38,800 nucleotides of DNA from Provencibacterium sp. (GTDB taxonomy: Bacteria > Bacillota > Clostridia > Oscillospirales > Ruminococcaceae). The notes beneath the pieces are model-generated. The model made no database searches and had not been told where the DNA came from. It worked only from the letters and a program-made list of their open reading frames with translations. Shown piece after piece: positions 24,771-32,124 of the stretch. The stretch's first letter is position 1. Each line of letters starts with the position of its first letter. The stretch spans positions 1-38,800 of the forward strand of contig JAAWDS010000034.1 of NCBI GenBank assembly GCA_022793895.1, given 5' to 3'. A program made the position numbers and the translations under genes.

Positions 24771-26843
24771 ATGAAGGAAAGCGCATGGTGGAAGGGCCCG
24801 CTGAGGGTGATCCAGACCAATTTGCAGGTAAAGGACACCGGACGGATGGATCCGGAAAAGATCGCGCGGGAGATCGAAGAGATGAGCGCCAACGTGTTAG
24901 TGACCAACGTGGGCGGGATCTACGCGTGGTATCCGAGTAAGGTGAGCTATCATCATATCAACGAATATCTGCCGGAGGGGCGGGATCTCCTGGAGGAGCT
25001 CGTCGAAGCATGCCACCGGCGGGGAATCCGGGTGGTGGCGCGGTTCGATTTCAGCAAGACGGATGACCGGACCTACCAGGAGAGGCCGGGATGGTTTGTG
25101 CGCGAGTGGGACCGGCGTCCGCAGGCATATGGAATTACACGTCCTGGAGAGTGGTCGCTGCTCTATACGACTTGTATTAACGGAGGATACCGCGGGGATG
25201 AGGTGGCGGTACCGGTTATCCATGAAGCGCTGCGGGAATATGACCTAGACGGGGTATTTTTCAACGCGCCGCACTATGAAAGGTGCTACTGCGACGCCTG
25301 CCGGAAGAAATACCGGGAGACCTACGGGAAGGAGCTGCCAAAGCCGGAGGAGGCGCAGGCGAGAGGCGGATCGCCAACGCTGGCCTGGCGCGGCGCAGCG
25401 CCGGGGATGGAGGCGGACTGGCCGTCGCGCTGCATCCGGGACAATATTGAAAAGATCTACCGGGCGATCAAGGAGGAGAAGCCGGATGCGCCGATGATCC
25501 TATACTACAATCTGTACAAGGACAACCTAGAGGATCGCCTGGCGACGGCGGACATGCTGTGCACCGAGCCGCAGGATGTGCTGTCGCTGGGGTACAAGGA
25601 GATCCCGCAGTTCTGGAAACCGGCCTTGAGCATCCGGATGGGGAGAACGGTCATGGATAAAGCGCCGGCGCCGTTTGGAATCATCCACACCTGCCCCGGC
25701 ATGGACTGGAGGCACACCGGCCTGCCGCCGGCGGAGCACCTGTTCTGGATGGCGCAGATCCCGGCCAACGGCGGCTATCTATGGCACAGCCTGACGGGCT
25801 TTAACGACACCATCACCGACCGGCGGCTCATCCGATCGGTGAGCGAAATCAACCGCCGGGCTGCGAAGGTGGAGGGAGAGATGTTTGGAGCGCGTTCGCT
25901 GGCGCAGACGGCGCTCCTGTGGAACGCGAAGCAGAGCGCAGAGGGTTGGGCGGAAGGGCTGCTGAGCCGCCAGGAGCAGTTTGACCTGCTGGACAGCTAC
26001 CAGCTAAAGCCGGAGCGGTTGGGGAAATACCGCGTGGCGGTGCTGCCGGACGGATACCCCTTGGACGGGGAGAAGGAAAAGACGCTGCGGGAATATGTCC
26101 TTTCCGGCGGGAGCCTGATAGCAGAGGGAACGTCGGGGCTGGAAGAGCTGGCGGAGCTGCTGGGCGTTGAGCGGGAGATGGGCAGCTCGGAGGAGCTGGC
26201 GGCCTCCTATTGGCGGTTTGAAGAATGCAGCGGGGAGCTGCGGCATGGGTTTGAGGAGACGCCGCTGTTGCCGCACCGCGGGAAGGTGGCCTACTGCACG
26301 CCGCTGAACGGGACCAAGGTGCTGGCGACGCTGGTACCGCCGTTTGCGCCGCTGGACGCGGTCGGAGCGCCGCCGGAGCGTGCGAGCATCCTGTGCCCGC
26401 AGACGCGGCTGCCGCTGTGCACGCTGAGAGAATATGGAAAAGGCCGGGTGCTGTTCCTGCCGTTCGAGCTGGGCCGGCTGGCGCAGGAGTATAAGCTGGG
26501 GGAGCACTACCGTCTGATGCAGAACTGTGTGACGCTGCTACTTGGGGAAGAAAAGGCGTTCACGGCAAAAGCGCCGGGAGGGATCCAGGCGATGGCCTAT
26601 GAAGGGGACGGGCGGATACTGGCGCACTTTGTCAACGGGATTGGCCAGAGGCCGCTGACCGAGGCATCTCCCTACCATGATCTGTCGTTCACGGTCAAGC
26701 TGCCTGAGGGGAAGCATGTGAAGGCGGCCCACGCGCGGATAGAGGGCTCGAAGGTGGAATGGAGGGAAGAAGAGGGACGGGTCCTCTGCCGTCTGGAGAA
26801 GGTGGAGATATGGGAGATGGTCTCCCTGGAGCTGGAGAGTTAG
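24771..26843 (+). CDS. GHL6-like putative glycoside hydrolase (locus B)
   Basis: A 690-residue protein resembling the 'hypothetical glycosyl hydrolase 6' group, which is related in layout to GH42-type enzymes. The N-terminal barrel (about 1-390) opens W-K-G-P-L-R-V-I-Q-T-N and holds R-F-D-F-S-K (91-96), C-I-N-G-G-Y (135-140) and the Cys cluster C172-Y-C174-D-A-C177, probably a metal site. From about 395 to 480 a domain similar to the beta-galactosidase trimerisation fold follows (Y-R-V-A-V-L-P-D-G-Y), then a beta-rich tail. No signal peptide is seen, so it acts on imported sugar. The ATG follows AAAGGAG at a long spacing (about 12). It is paralogous to the locus C protein at 32125. The enzymatic activity is unproven. 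Confidence 0.75.
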   Translation: MKESAWWKGPLRVIQTNLQVKDTGRMDPEKIAREIEEMSANVLVTNVGGIYAWYPSKVSYHHINEYLPEGRDLLEELVEACHRRGIRVVARFDFSKTDDRTYQERPGWFVREWDRRPQAYGITRPGEWSLLYTTCINGGYRGDEVAVPVIHEALREYDLDGVFFNAPHYERCYCDACRKKYRETYGKELPKPEEAQARGGSPTLAWRGAAPGMEADWPSRCIRDNIEKIYRAIKEEKPDAPMILYYNLYKDNLEDRLATADMLCTEPQDVLSLGYKEIPQFWKPALSIRMGRTVMDKAPAPFGIIHTCPGMDWRHTGLPPAEHLFWMAQIPANGGYLWHSLTGFNDTITDRRLIRSVSEINRRAAKVEGEMFGARSLAQTALLWNAKQSAEGWAEGLLSRQEQFDLLDSYQLKPERLGKYRVAVLPDGYPLDGEKEKTLREYVLSGGSLIAEGTSGLEELAELLGVEREMGSSEELAASYWRFEECSGELRHGFEETPLLPHRGKVAYCTPLNGTKVLATLVPPFAPLDAVGAPPERASILCPQTRLPLCTLREYGKGRVLFLPFELGRLAQEYKLGEHYRLMQNCVTLLLGEEKAFTAKAPGGIQAMAYEGDGRILAHFVNGIGQRPLTEASPYHDLSFTVKLPEGKHVKAAHARIEGSKVEWREEEGRVLCRLEKVEIWEMVSLELES

Positions 26844-26926
26844 GGACTGAGAAAAGCGGTCTTCCCAGCGCCTTAGCAGAGGGCCGGCGGCTGCTGCACT
26901 GGCCCGGCCTGGAGAATAACCGATGA

Positions 26927-26976
26927 GAAAGCTCCCCCTTTAGAAACCTGTAAGGGTTTCTAAAGGGGGAGCTTTC
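26927..26976. terminator. Perfect 22-bp hairpin ending locus B
   Basis: Arms 26927-26948 and 26955-26976 pair without mismatch around a 6-base loop, 84 bases past the GHL6 stop. It also lies downstream of the convergent PilZ gene, so it can terminate both. No strong U-tract is present. Confidence 0.7.
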
Positions 26977-27089
26977 AGCGTATCTGCGATTTTATACCGA
27001 CACTGGGGAAAGTCTCCCTTTGCCGTTATCTAAGAAGCGTTGCTGGAAGGCCGCACGGAGTACGGTAAAGGAGAAGTATCCAAAGCGCG

Positions 27090-27791
27090 CTATAAAGGAC
27101 GTACTCTTTTTTGACGCTGAACGGCAAATATATTTTGTACAATCTTCGATTGATCGTCTTCCGTCAGTTCTAAAAACTGACATCCATATTCAAAAGGTGC
27201 GTCGTCTTTTTCTATCACGCGCAGCACCTGACAGTATAGAACGGATTCCGGTCTGTCCTCTATCATTTTCACCTTTAATAAAAATTTATCTCCTTTGTGG
27301 TAGCGGTATTTGGAGCTAATGCAGGCCCCTCCTGCGCTGATGTTCAGCATTTTGCAAGGTCTTTCTCCCTTTTCCAGTCCGCTGAACATCGTAGCGGTGG
27401 CGTCAAGGTTGGTGCTTAACCGGAAAAAAGCGCGGTCGTTTGCAACCTGCGTAACCGTTAATTCCTCCACCTGCCAGATATGCTTGGGCATGGGGGTAAT
27501 AACGCCCTCCATATAGACGGCTTTTTGACAGTGATCGTTGTACCCGCGGATTTTGACATGGAGGCTCTCCCCCTCTTCTTGGGGAAGCCCGGTTTCGGAA
27601 TATTGGTGCAGCTCCGCCTTGCTTCCTTGCAGTTCCATTAGCTTCGCCACAAAAAGCAGGTGGCCCTCAAAGGTCGTTACCTCCACCCGCATGCCGGAAT
27701 AAGCCGCAGACTCTTCCGCCTCGTTTGCCCCTTTATTTTCTGGGGGTTCCGGATCCTTCGTTCTCTTTCCAAATAGATTCAATAAGCGCAC
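27090..27791 (-). CDS. PilZ-domain c-di-GMP-binding protein (YcgR-like)
   Basis: A 233-residue protein with an N-terminal YcgR-like beta domain (about 30-110) and a C-terminal PilZ domain (about 117-228). The c-di-GMP binding motifs are complete: R120-A-F-F-R124 (RxxxR) and N150-I-S-A-G-G155 (N-x-S-x-x-G). It starts at GTG 27791 with GGGAGG 6 bases upstream. The gene lies 65 bases after the diguanylate cyclase, so the enzyme and one effector of the second messenger are encoded together. In flagellated bacteria such proteins brake the motor; no flagellar gene is in view, so the target here is unknown. Confidence 0.9.
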   Translation of the reverse strand: MRLLNLFGKRTKDPEPPENKGANEAEESAAYSGMRVEVTTFEGHLLFVAKLMELQGSKAELHQYSETGLPQEEGESLHVKIRGYNDHCQKAVYMEGVITPMPKHIWQVEELTVTQVANDRAFFRLSTNLDATATMFSGLEKGERPCKMLNISAGGACISSKYRYHKGDKFLLKVKMIEDRPESVLYCQVLRVIEKDDAPFEYGCQFLELTEDDQSKIVQNIFAVQRQKRVRPL

Positions 27792-27856
27792 AATATGCCT
27801 CCCATTTGAAACGGTTACAATGGATTCCCGCTGTTAAAGAAAACCGTCCTCTGTCC

Positions 27857-28765
27857 TTACAGCTGCTTCAACTGTTCGTCTGCCCAAAAGACCCGGTTCC
27901 GGCCATGCTTCTTTGCATCATATAGCATTGTATCCGCAATTTTTAAATAAAAGTCATAGGAGCTTTCTAATTCAGGAATAACGGTAACGCCCCCAATGCT
28001 GATTGTGACCCACTCGGATACGGAGGGATCATGCGGGATATGAAGAGTTTCTACCGCCTGCCGGATTTTTTCCCAATACCCCAGGATCTGTTTCGAGGCG
28101 CCGCCCAGAAGGATCGCTATAAACTCCTCGCCGCCATAGCGGGCAAGAAAGTCGGTGCTGCGCTGCAAGTGGGAAGCGGCCGTCTGCGCTACGGCGGCGA
28201 TGACTCTGTCCCCCGCAGGGTGGCCGAATGTATCGTTATAAACTTTGAATCGGTCAATATCGAATATGCAGATGGAGTATGGAATGTGCAGCCGGATCGC
28301 TTCATTCCATTTTGTAATACTATATTGCTCATACCTGCGCCTATTAGCAATTCCCGTCAGTTGATCCGTCATGGATTGCTGTTCAACCTGTCTGCGGTAC
28401 CGGTAGAGCTTAATATGCGTGTTGACCCTCGCCTGGACAATCAGAGGGTTAAACGGCTTTGTAATGTAATCAACGGCTCCTAAGATCAGCCCGCGCTGCT
28501 CGTTTGTCACATCGGAAAGGCTGGTAATCAGAATGACCGGAATGCTCTGCGTAATGATTTCTTCCTGCAATTTTTTCAACAGAGTAAAGCCGTCCATTCC
28601 CGGCATAACGACATCCAGCAGGATCAGCGAGAAGTTTCCGCCGCTTGCGCGGCGCAGCCCATCCTCCGCCGTCTGCGAGACGGTGACATCATATTCAGGG
28701 TCTAAAATGGATTTTAGTTGGGCCGCCTGCAAGGCGCTGTCATCAACAATCAATATTTTTTCCAT
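27857..28765 (-). CDS. Response regulator diguanylate cyclase (REC-GGDEF)
   Basis: A 302-residue two-domain protein. The receiver domain (about 1-120) has D8 and D9, phosphoacceptor D51 in L-L-D-V-V-M-P-G and K103 in I-T-K-P-F. The GGDEF domain (about 130-298) has the active-site motif G211-G-E-E-F215 and an inhibitory-site R202-S-T-D205 exactly five residues upstream, so product inhibition is expected. It should make c-di-GMP from GTP when phosphorylated. AAGGAG precedes the ATG at good spacing. No partner kinase is encoded beside it. It is followed by the PilZ gene and preceded, after about 300 bases, by a TetR gene on the same strand. Confidence 0.93.
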   Translation of the reverse strand: MEKILIVDDSALQAAQLKSILDPEYDVTVSQTAEDGLRRASGGNFSLILLDVVMPGMDGFTLLKKLQEEIITQSIPVILITSLSDVTNEQRGLILGAVDYITKPFNPLIVQARVNTHIKLYRYRRQVEQQSMTDQLTGIANRRRYEQYSITKWNEAIRLHIPYSICIFDIDRFKVYNDTFGHPAGDRVIAAVAQTAASHLQRSTDFLARYGGEEFIAILLGGASKQILGYWEKIRQAVETLHIPHDPSVSEWVTISIGGVTVIPELESSYDFYLKIADTMLYDAKKHGRNRVFWADEQLKQL

Positions 28766-28942
28766 ACCTGCACTCCTTATCTTCGTTGCTTCATCCGGTC
28801 AAGCTGCCGTGCGTGTACGGTACCGCCTCCAGCGGTATAGATACGGGTAGTATTGAAACGGGAATAGACCAAAAGATCGGCAAAACGGAATGGCGGGGAA
28901 ACCTTTCATCCGGCTTGGCGCCGCGGCTTCCGCAGCCGCAAA

Positions 28943-29022
28943 GTAAATATTCATTTACATGACGGCCTAAAAACTACCCGCAGAGGGCAAATGTTCAGCG
29001 TGCCGTAAATAAACGTTTATTT
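28943..29022. promoter_or_regulatory. Candidate operators and promoter between tetR and the cyclase gene
   Basis: The gap holds a 16-bp perfect palindrome, AAATAAACGTTTATTT (29007-29022), and an inverted repeat GTAAAT-N4-ATTTAC (28943-28958). The first has the AACGTT core seen in many TetR-type operators. On the minus strand a TTGAGA about 17 bases upstream of TTATTT overlaps the palindrome, which could be a repressed promoter leading to the cyclase. I see no gene in 28766-29063. Confidence 0.4.
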
Positions 29023-29063
29023 TTTTGTTTCTCAATACAGCGTGTTCTCCAATGCGCTGTCTC

Positions 29064-29699
29064 CTATCCCCGATTTCTTTTTTGGGGCTTCTGCGGCTTC
29101 AGATAGCCGCTCAACCCGGTGGCCAGCAGCTGGAACACCGTGTCCTCAGTCTCTTGGCTGTTGGGAAGCACTCCCTCCACTACATATTTAGCATACATCA
29201 CCGTAGAGGTAAGAATATGGAGCCACAACAGATCCTGATTGATCCGATCCAGGCTGGGAAACACCTTCTTGAAGGCCTGCACCATTCCGATAAACGTTTT
29301 GAAATAGGTTATATCCCGGTCCTTATCATATTTGGGGAAGAAGGCGCTATCCCGGAACCGGTGATAGAAAATGGCCTCGTCCGGATGCGACGTCCAAAAC
29401 CGGAAGTAGGGCAGCCACAGCCCTTTTACCGCTTCCATGGGGCCGGTGAGAATATCCAGAGGATTGAATTTCAAATGCTCGAAAATCTCCGCCGCCTGTT
29501 TGTCCACATAGGTGAAGCACTCCATCAACAGCTGTTCCTTGCCGTCGAAGTAGCGGTAAATCGCCCCAGGGGAGATTCCCGCCAAATCGCAGACGTTCTG
29601 GATGCGCACACCCTCCAGACCATATTGCCGTACAGCCTTCATTGCCGCAAAAATAATGCGCGCTTTGGTGTCATCCAGAATGCTCACTTCCTTCTGCAA
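29064..29699 (-). CDS. TetR/AcrR-family transcriptional regulator
   Basis: A 211-residue regulator. The N-terminal DNA-binding domain has the helix-turn-helix VCDLAGISPGAIYRYF (about 36-51); the rest is a helical ligand-binding and dimerisation domain. The start is uncertain: TTG at 29699 is the most upstream choice, but its ribosome binding site is weak, and AGAAGGAA lies just inside the frame. A promoter with strong boxes lies upstream. No transporter or enzyme of the kind usually controlled by TetR proteins is adjacent, apart from the cyclase and PilZ genes that follow on the same strand. Confidence 0.88.
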   Translation of the reverse strand: MQKEVSILDDTKARIIFAAMKAVRQYGLEGVRIQNVCDLAGISPGAIYRYFDGKEQLLMECFTYVDKQAAEIFEHLKFNPLDILTGPMEAVKGLWLPYFRFWTSHPDEAIFYHRFRDSAFFPKYDKDRDITYFKTFIGMVQAFKKVFPSLDRINQDLLWLHILTSTVMYAKYVVEGVLPNSQETEDTVFQLLATGLSGYLKPQKPQKRNRG

Positions 29700-29763
29700 T
29701 AAGCGCTGTATTGCCCTCTGCCCAGATATATAGGCTATTCTGTTAAGGGAACCACATCTTTAT

Positions 29764-29791
29764 AATATACCACCAAAAATAGGTATGTCAA
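29764..29791 (-). promoter_or_regulatory. Sigma-A promoter of tetR
   Basis: On the minus strand TTGACA (29786-29791) and TATATT (29764-29769) are 16 bases apart; TATTAT at 18 bases is an alternative -10. It lies about 65 bases upstream of the tetR start. From about 29800 to 30160 I see no gene; GC content falls towards 30168, and a palindrome ATAAATATTTAT lies near 30093. Confidence 0.6.
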
Positions 29792-30168
29792 GCCAAACTA
29801 TCCTGAACGCCGATACCGTGCTTGTAAAAGTTTAATGGTTTCAATGGCTGCCTTGTCCCCGCTTCCCGCCCCTTTTGGCGTCTTTTTTATTTCCGGATGG
29901 GACAAGAACCGGCGAATTTTTCCCTTTTATGAAGCGGCTGGATTCAAAATGTTTCAGAAGGCGGGCGCCTACCGGGACTCTCGTTCTTGCCCATGAATTT
30001 TTGGGGATTGCCGTTCCGTTTTAAGGTTCGATAATGAAGTCCGGCATTTTCCGGACGGGTAAGCGGCATAAAAGACGGCCCAGCGAGTGAATGTATAAAT
30101 ATTTATCCATCCAAAATGAAACAGAATATCTAAAATAAAAACAATTATACATAAAAAATAATTATAAA

Positions 30169-30197
30169 TTGACAATAAAAGCGGATGCGGTTACACT
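30169..30197 (+). promoter_or_regulatory. Sigma-A promoter of locus C
   Basis: TTGACA (30169-30174) and TACACT (30192-30197) are exactly 17 bases apart. The implied transcription start is about 25 bases upstream of the LplB gene's ATG at 30229. Confidence 0.65.
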
Positions 30198-30228
30198 ATG
30201 TTCACAAACGAATAAGGGGGAACGGGAT

Positions 30229-31143
30229 ATGGCCGCATGGCTCAGAAAATTAAAAAAGGATATCCGGCTCAACCACGTCATCTATTGGATGATCCTGCCG
30301 GCGTTGTGCTATTTTGTAATCTTCCACTATATCCCCATGTATGGCGCACAGATTGCCTTCCGAAAATACGCGCCGGGGAGAGGAATTTGGGGAAGCCCGT
30401 GGGTCGGCTTTGAGAATTTTGCCCGTTTCTTTTCATCCAGGCAGTTTGGGCGGCTGCTGGGAAATACGCTGATTCTTAGCGGTCTGGATATTCTGTTTGG
30501 CTTCCCAATGCCGGTTATCTTGGCGCTGCTTTTGAATGAAGTGCGCCAGTCCGGTTTTAAAAGGGTGGTGCAGACCGTTACCTACATACCGCATTTTATT
30601 TCCATGGTGGTCATTTGCGGCCTGCTGGTGGATTTTTCGCTGACCACCGGCCTTTTTAATAAGCTGGGCGGGCTGTTCGGGCTTCCCGCGGTTTCCATGC
30701 TCTCCGACCCGCGCTATTTCCGGCCGCTTTACATTGCCAGCGGTATTTGGCAGGAGGCTGGCTGGGGCTCCATCATCTATCTGGCGGCGCTTTCCTCGGT
30801 GGATACCGAACTTTATGATGCGGCCAGCGTAGATGGAGCGGGAAAGCTGCGCCAGGTGTGGAACGTTACGCTGCCGGGCATTGCGCCCACCATTATTATC
30901 ATGTTGATTTTGCGTGTCGGCCGGGTGATGGATGTCGGGTTTGAAAAGATCCTGCTTTTGTATAACCCTTCTACCTACGAGGTAGCCGACGTAATCTCTA
31001 CCTATGTTTACCGCATTGGTATGCTACAGGCGGACTATTCCTATTCCACCGCCATCGGGCTTTTCAATTCGGTCATCAACTGCGTTCTGCTGGTTGTGGT
31101 CAACCGCTTTTCCCGCAAGCTGACGGAAACCAGTCTCTGGTAA
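30229..31143 (+). CDS. ABC sugar permease, LplB type (locus C)
   Basis: A 304-residue permease. The start at ATG 30229 (MAAWLRKLKK) follows AAGGGGG by 8 bases; the frame is open from 30169, but that TTG is part of the promoter -35 box. Landmarks are F-H-Y-I-P-M-Y-G-A-Q-I-A-F-R-K-Y, A-L-L-L-N-E-V-R-Q-S-G-F-K-R-V-V-Q-T and the EAA loop LYDAASVDGAGK. Six membrane segments are expected. It is the first gene of the third importer in the window. Confidence 0.93.
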   Translation: MAAWLRKLKKDIRLNHVIYWMILPALCYFVIFHYIPMYGAQIAFRKYAPGRGIWGSPWVGFENFARFFSSRQFGRLLGNTLILSGLDILFGFPMPVILALLLNEVRQSGFKRVVQTVTYIPHFISMVVICGLLVDFSLTTGLFNKLGGLFGLPAVSMLSDPRYFRPLYIASGIWQEAGWGSIIYLAALSSVDTELYDAASVDGAGKLRQVWNVTLPGIAPTIIIMLILRVGRVMDVGFEKILLLYNPSTYEVADVISTYVYRIGMLQADYSYSTAIGLFNSVINCVLLVVVNRFSRKLTETSLW

Positions 31144-31223
31144 AAGGCTGCTGAACGGAAATAGGATTCCCGTCCCGTTCGCGGCCGGATTCACATTCTT
31201 ATAAGAAAAAGGGGGAAACGCGC

Positions 31224-32102
31224 ATGCTGCGTACCAAAGGGGAGAAGGCTTTTGAGGCGGTGAACATCGTCCTTCTGTCTATCCTTGTGCTGGTTACGGC
31301 CTATCCGCTTTATTATGTATTGGCGGCCTCCTTCAGCAACCCTGCTGAAATCATGAAGCACACAGGCGTTCTTTGGGGGCTGAAGGGCTTTTCACTGGAA
31401 AGCTATAAATATGTTTTCCGTTATCCCATGGTCTGGATTGGTTATGGAAACACCCTTGTCTATGTGCTGGTGGGGACGGCGGTCAACACCCTCTTTACCG
31501 CGCTGGCGGCCTATGGGCTTTCGCGCAAAAACGCCATGCTTTGCAATTTTTTCATGGTGCTCATTACCGTCACTATGTTTTTCAGCGGCGGCCTGATACC
31601 CACCTATCTGCTGGTGGACAACATGGGCCTGACCAATACGCGGCTCGTCATGTTCATTTGGAAGATGGCGCAGCCCTATAACCTAATTGTGATGCGCACC
31701 TCCTTCCGCGAGATTCCGGACAGCCTGATTGAATCGGCGACGATCGACGGGGCCAACCATTTCCAGATTTTCTGGAAGATAGCGGTCCCCGTCAGCAAGG
31801 CGGTGCTTTTCGTCATCATTCTGTTCTATGGAGTTTATCACTGGAACGCCTGGTTTTATGCGATGGTCTTTCTCAGGAGCAAATCGCTCTACCCGTTGCA
31901 AATTGTTTTGCGGGACATCCTGGTTGCCAATGATGTCAGCGCCATGACCGAGGGCATGGTTGGAATGGATGAGAAGGAGATGATTGGGGCGACGATCAAA
32001 TATGCGATTATTGTGGTGAGCACCGTTCCCATCCTGTGCGTCTATCCCTTTATCCAGAAGCATTTTGTGAAGGGCGTCATGGTGGGAGCGATCAAAGGAT
32101 AA
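31224..32102 (+). CDS. ABC sugar permease, YtcP type (locus C)
   Basis: A 292-residue permease with a strong ribosome binding site (AAGGGGGAAA). The EAA loop reads IESATIDGANH and the C-terminus Y-P-F-I-Q-K-H-F-V-K-G-V-M-V-G-A-I-K-G is typical of the YtcP group. Overall it is more like the locus A partner than the locus B one, for example in F-S-N-P-A-E-I-M-K-H-T-G-V-L and I-L-V-A-N-D. It pairs with the LplB-type permease 80 bases upstream. Confidence 0.93.
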   Translation: MLRTKGEKAFEAVNIVLLSILVLVTAYPLYYVLAASFSNPAEIMKHTGVLWGLKGFSLESYKYVFRYPMVWIGYGNTLVYVLVGTAVNTLFTALAAYGLSRKNAMLCNFFMVLITVTMFFSGGLIPTYLLVDNMGLTNTRLVMFIWKMAQPYNLIVMRTSFREIPDSLIESATIDGANHFQIFWKIAVPVSKAVLFVIILFYGVYHWNAWFYAMVFLRSKSLYPLQIVLRDILVANDVSAMTEGMVGMDEKEMIGATIKYAIIVVSTVPILCVYPFIQKHFVKGVMVGAIKG

Positions 32103-32124
32103 AACGAAAAGGAGGAGACAAGCG

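Noticed and set aside
28766-28930. Flagellar (sigma-D type) promoter upstream of the cyclase gene
   Set aside because: A GCCGAT box is present near 28880 but there is no TAAA at the required distance.
28766-29000. c-di-GMP riboswitch upstream of the cyclase gene
   Set aside because: GCAAA- and GCCGG-like pieces occur, but the order and spacing of the GEMM consensus could not be matched.
30169-30228. Upstream extension of the locus C LplB gene from TTG 30169
   Set aside because: This TTG is the first part of a TTGACA -35 box, and a strong ribosome binding site precedes ATG 30229.
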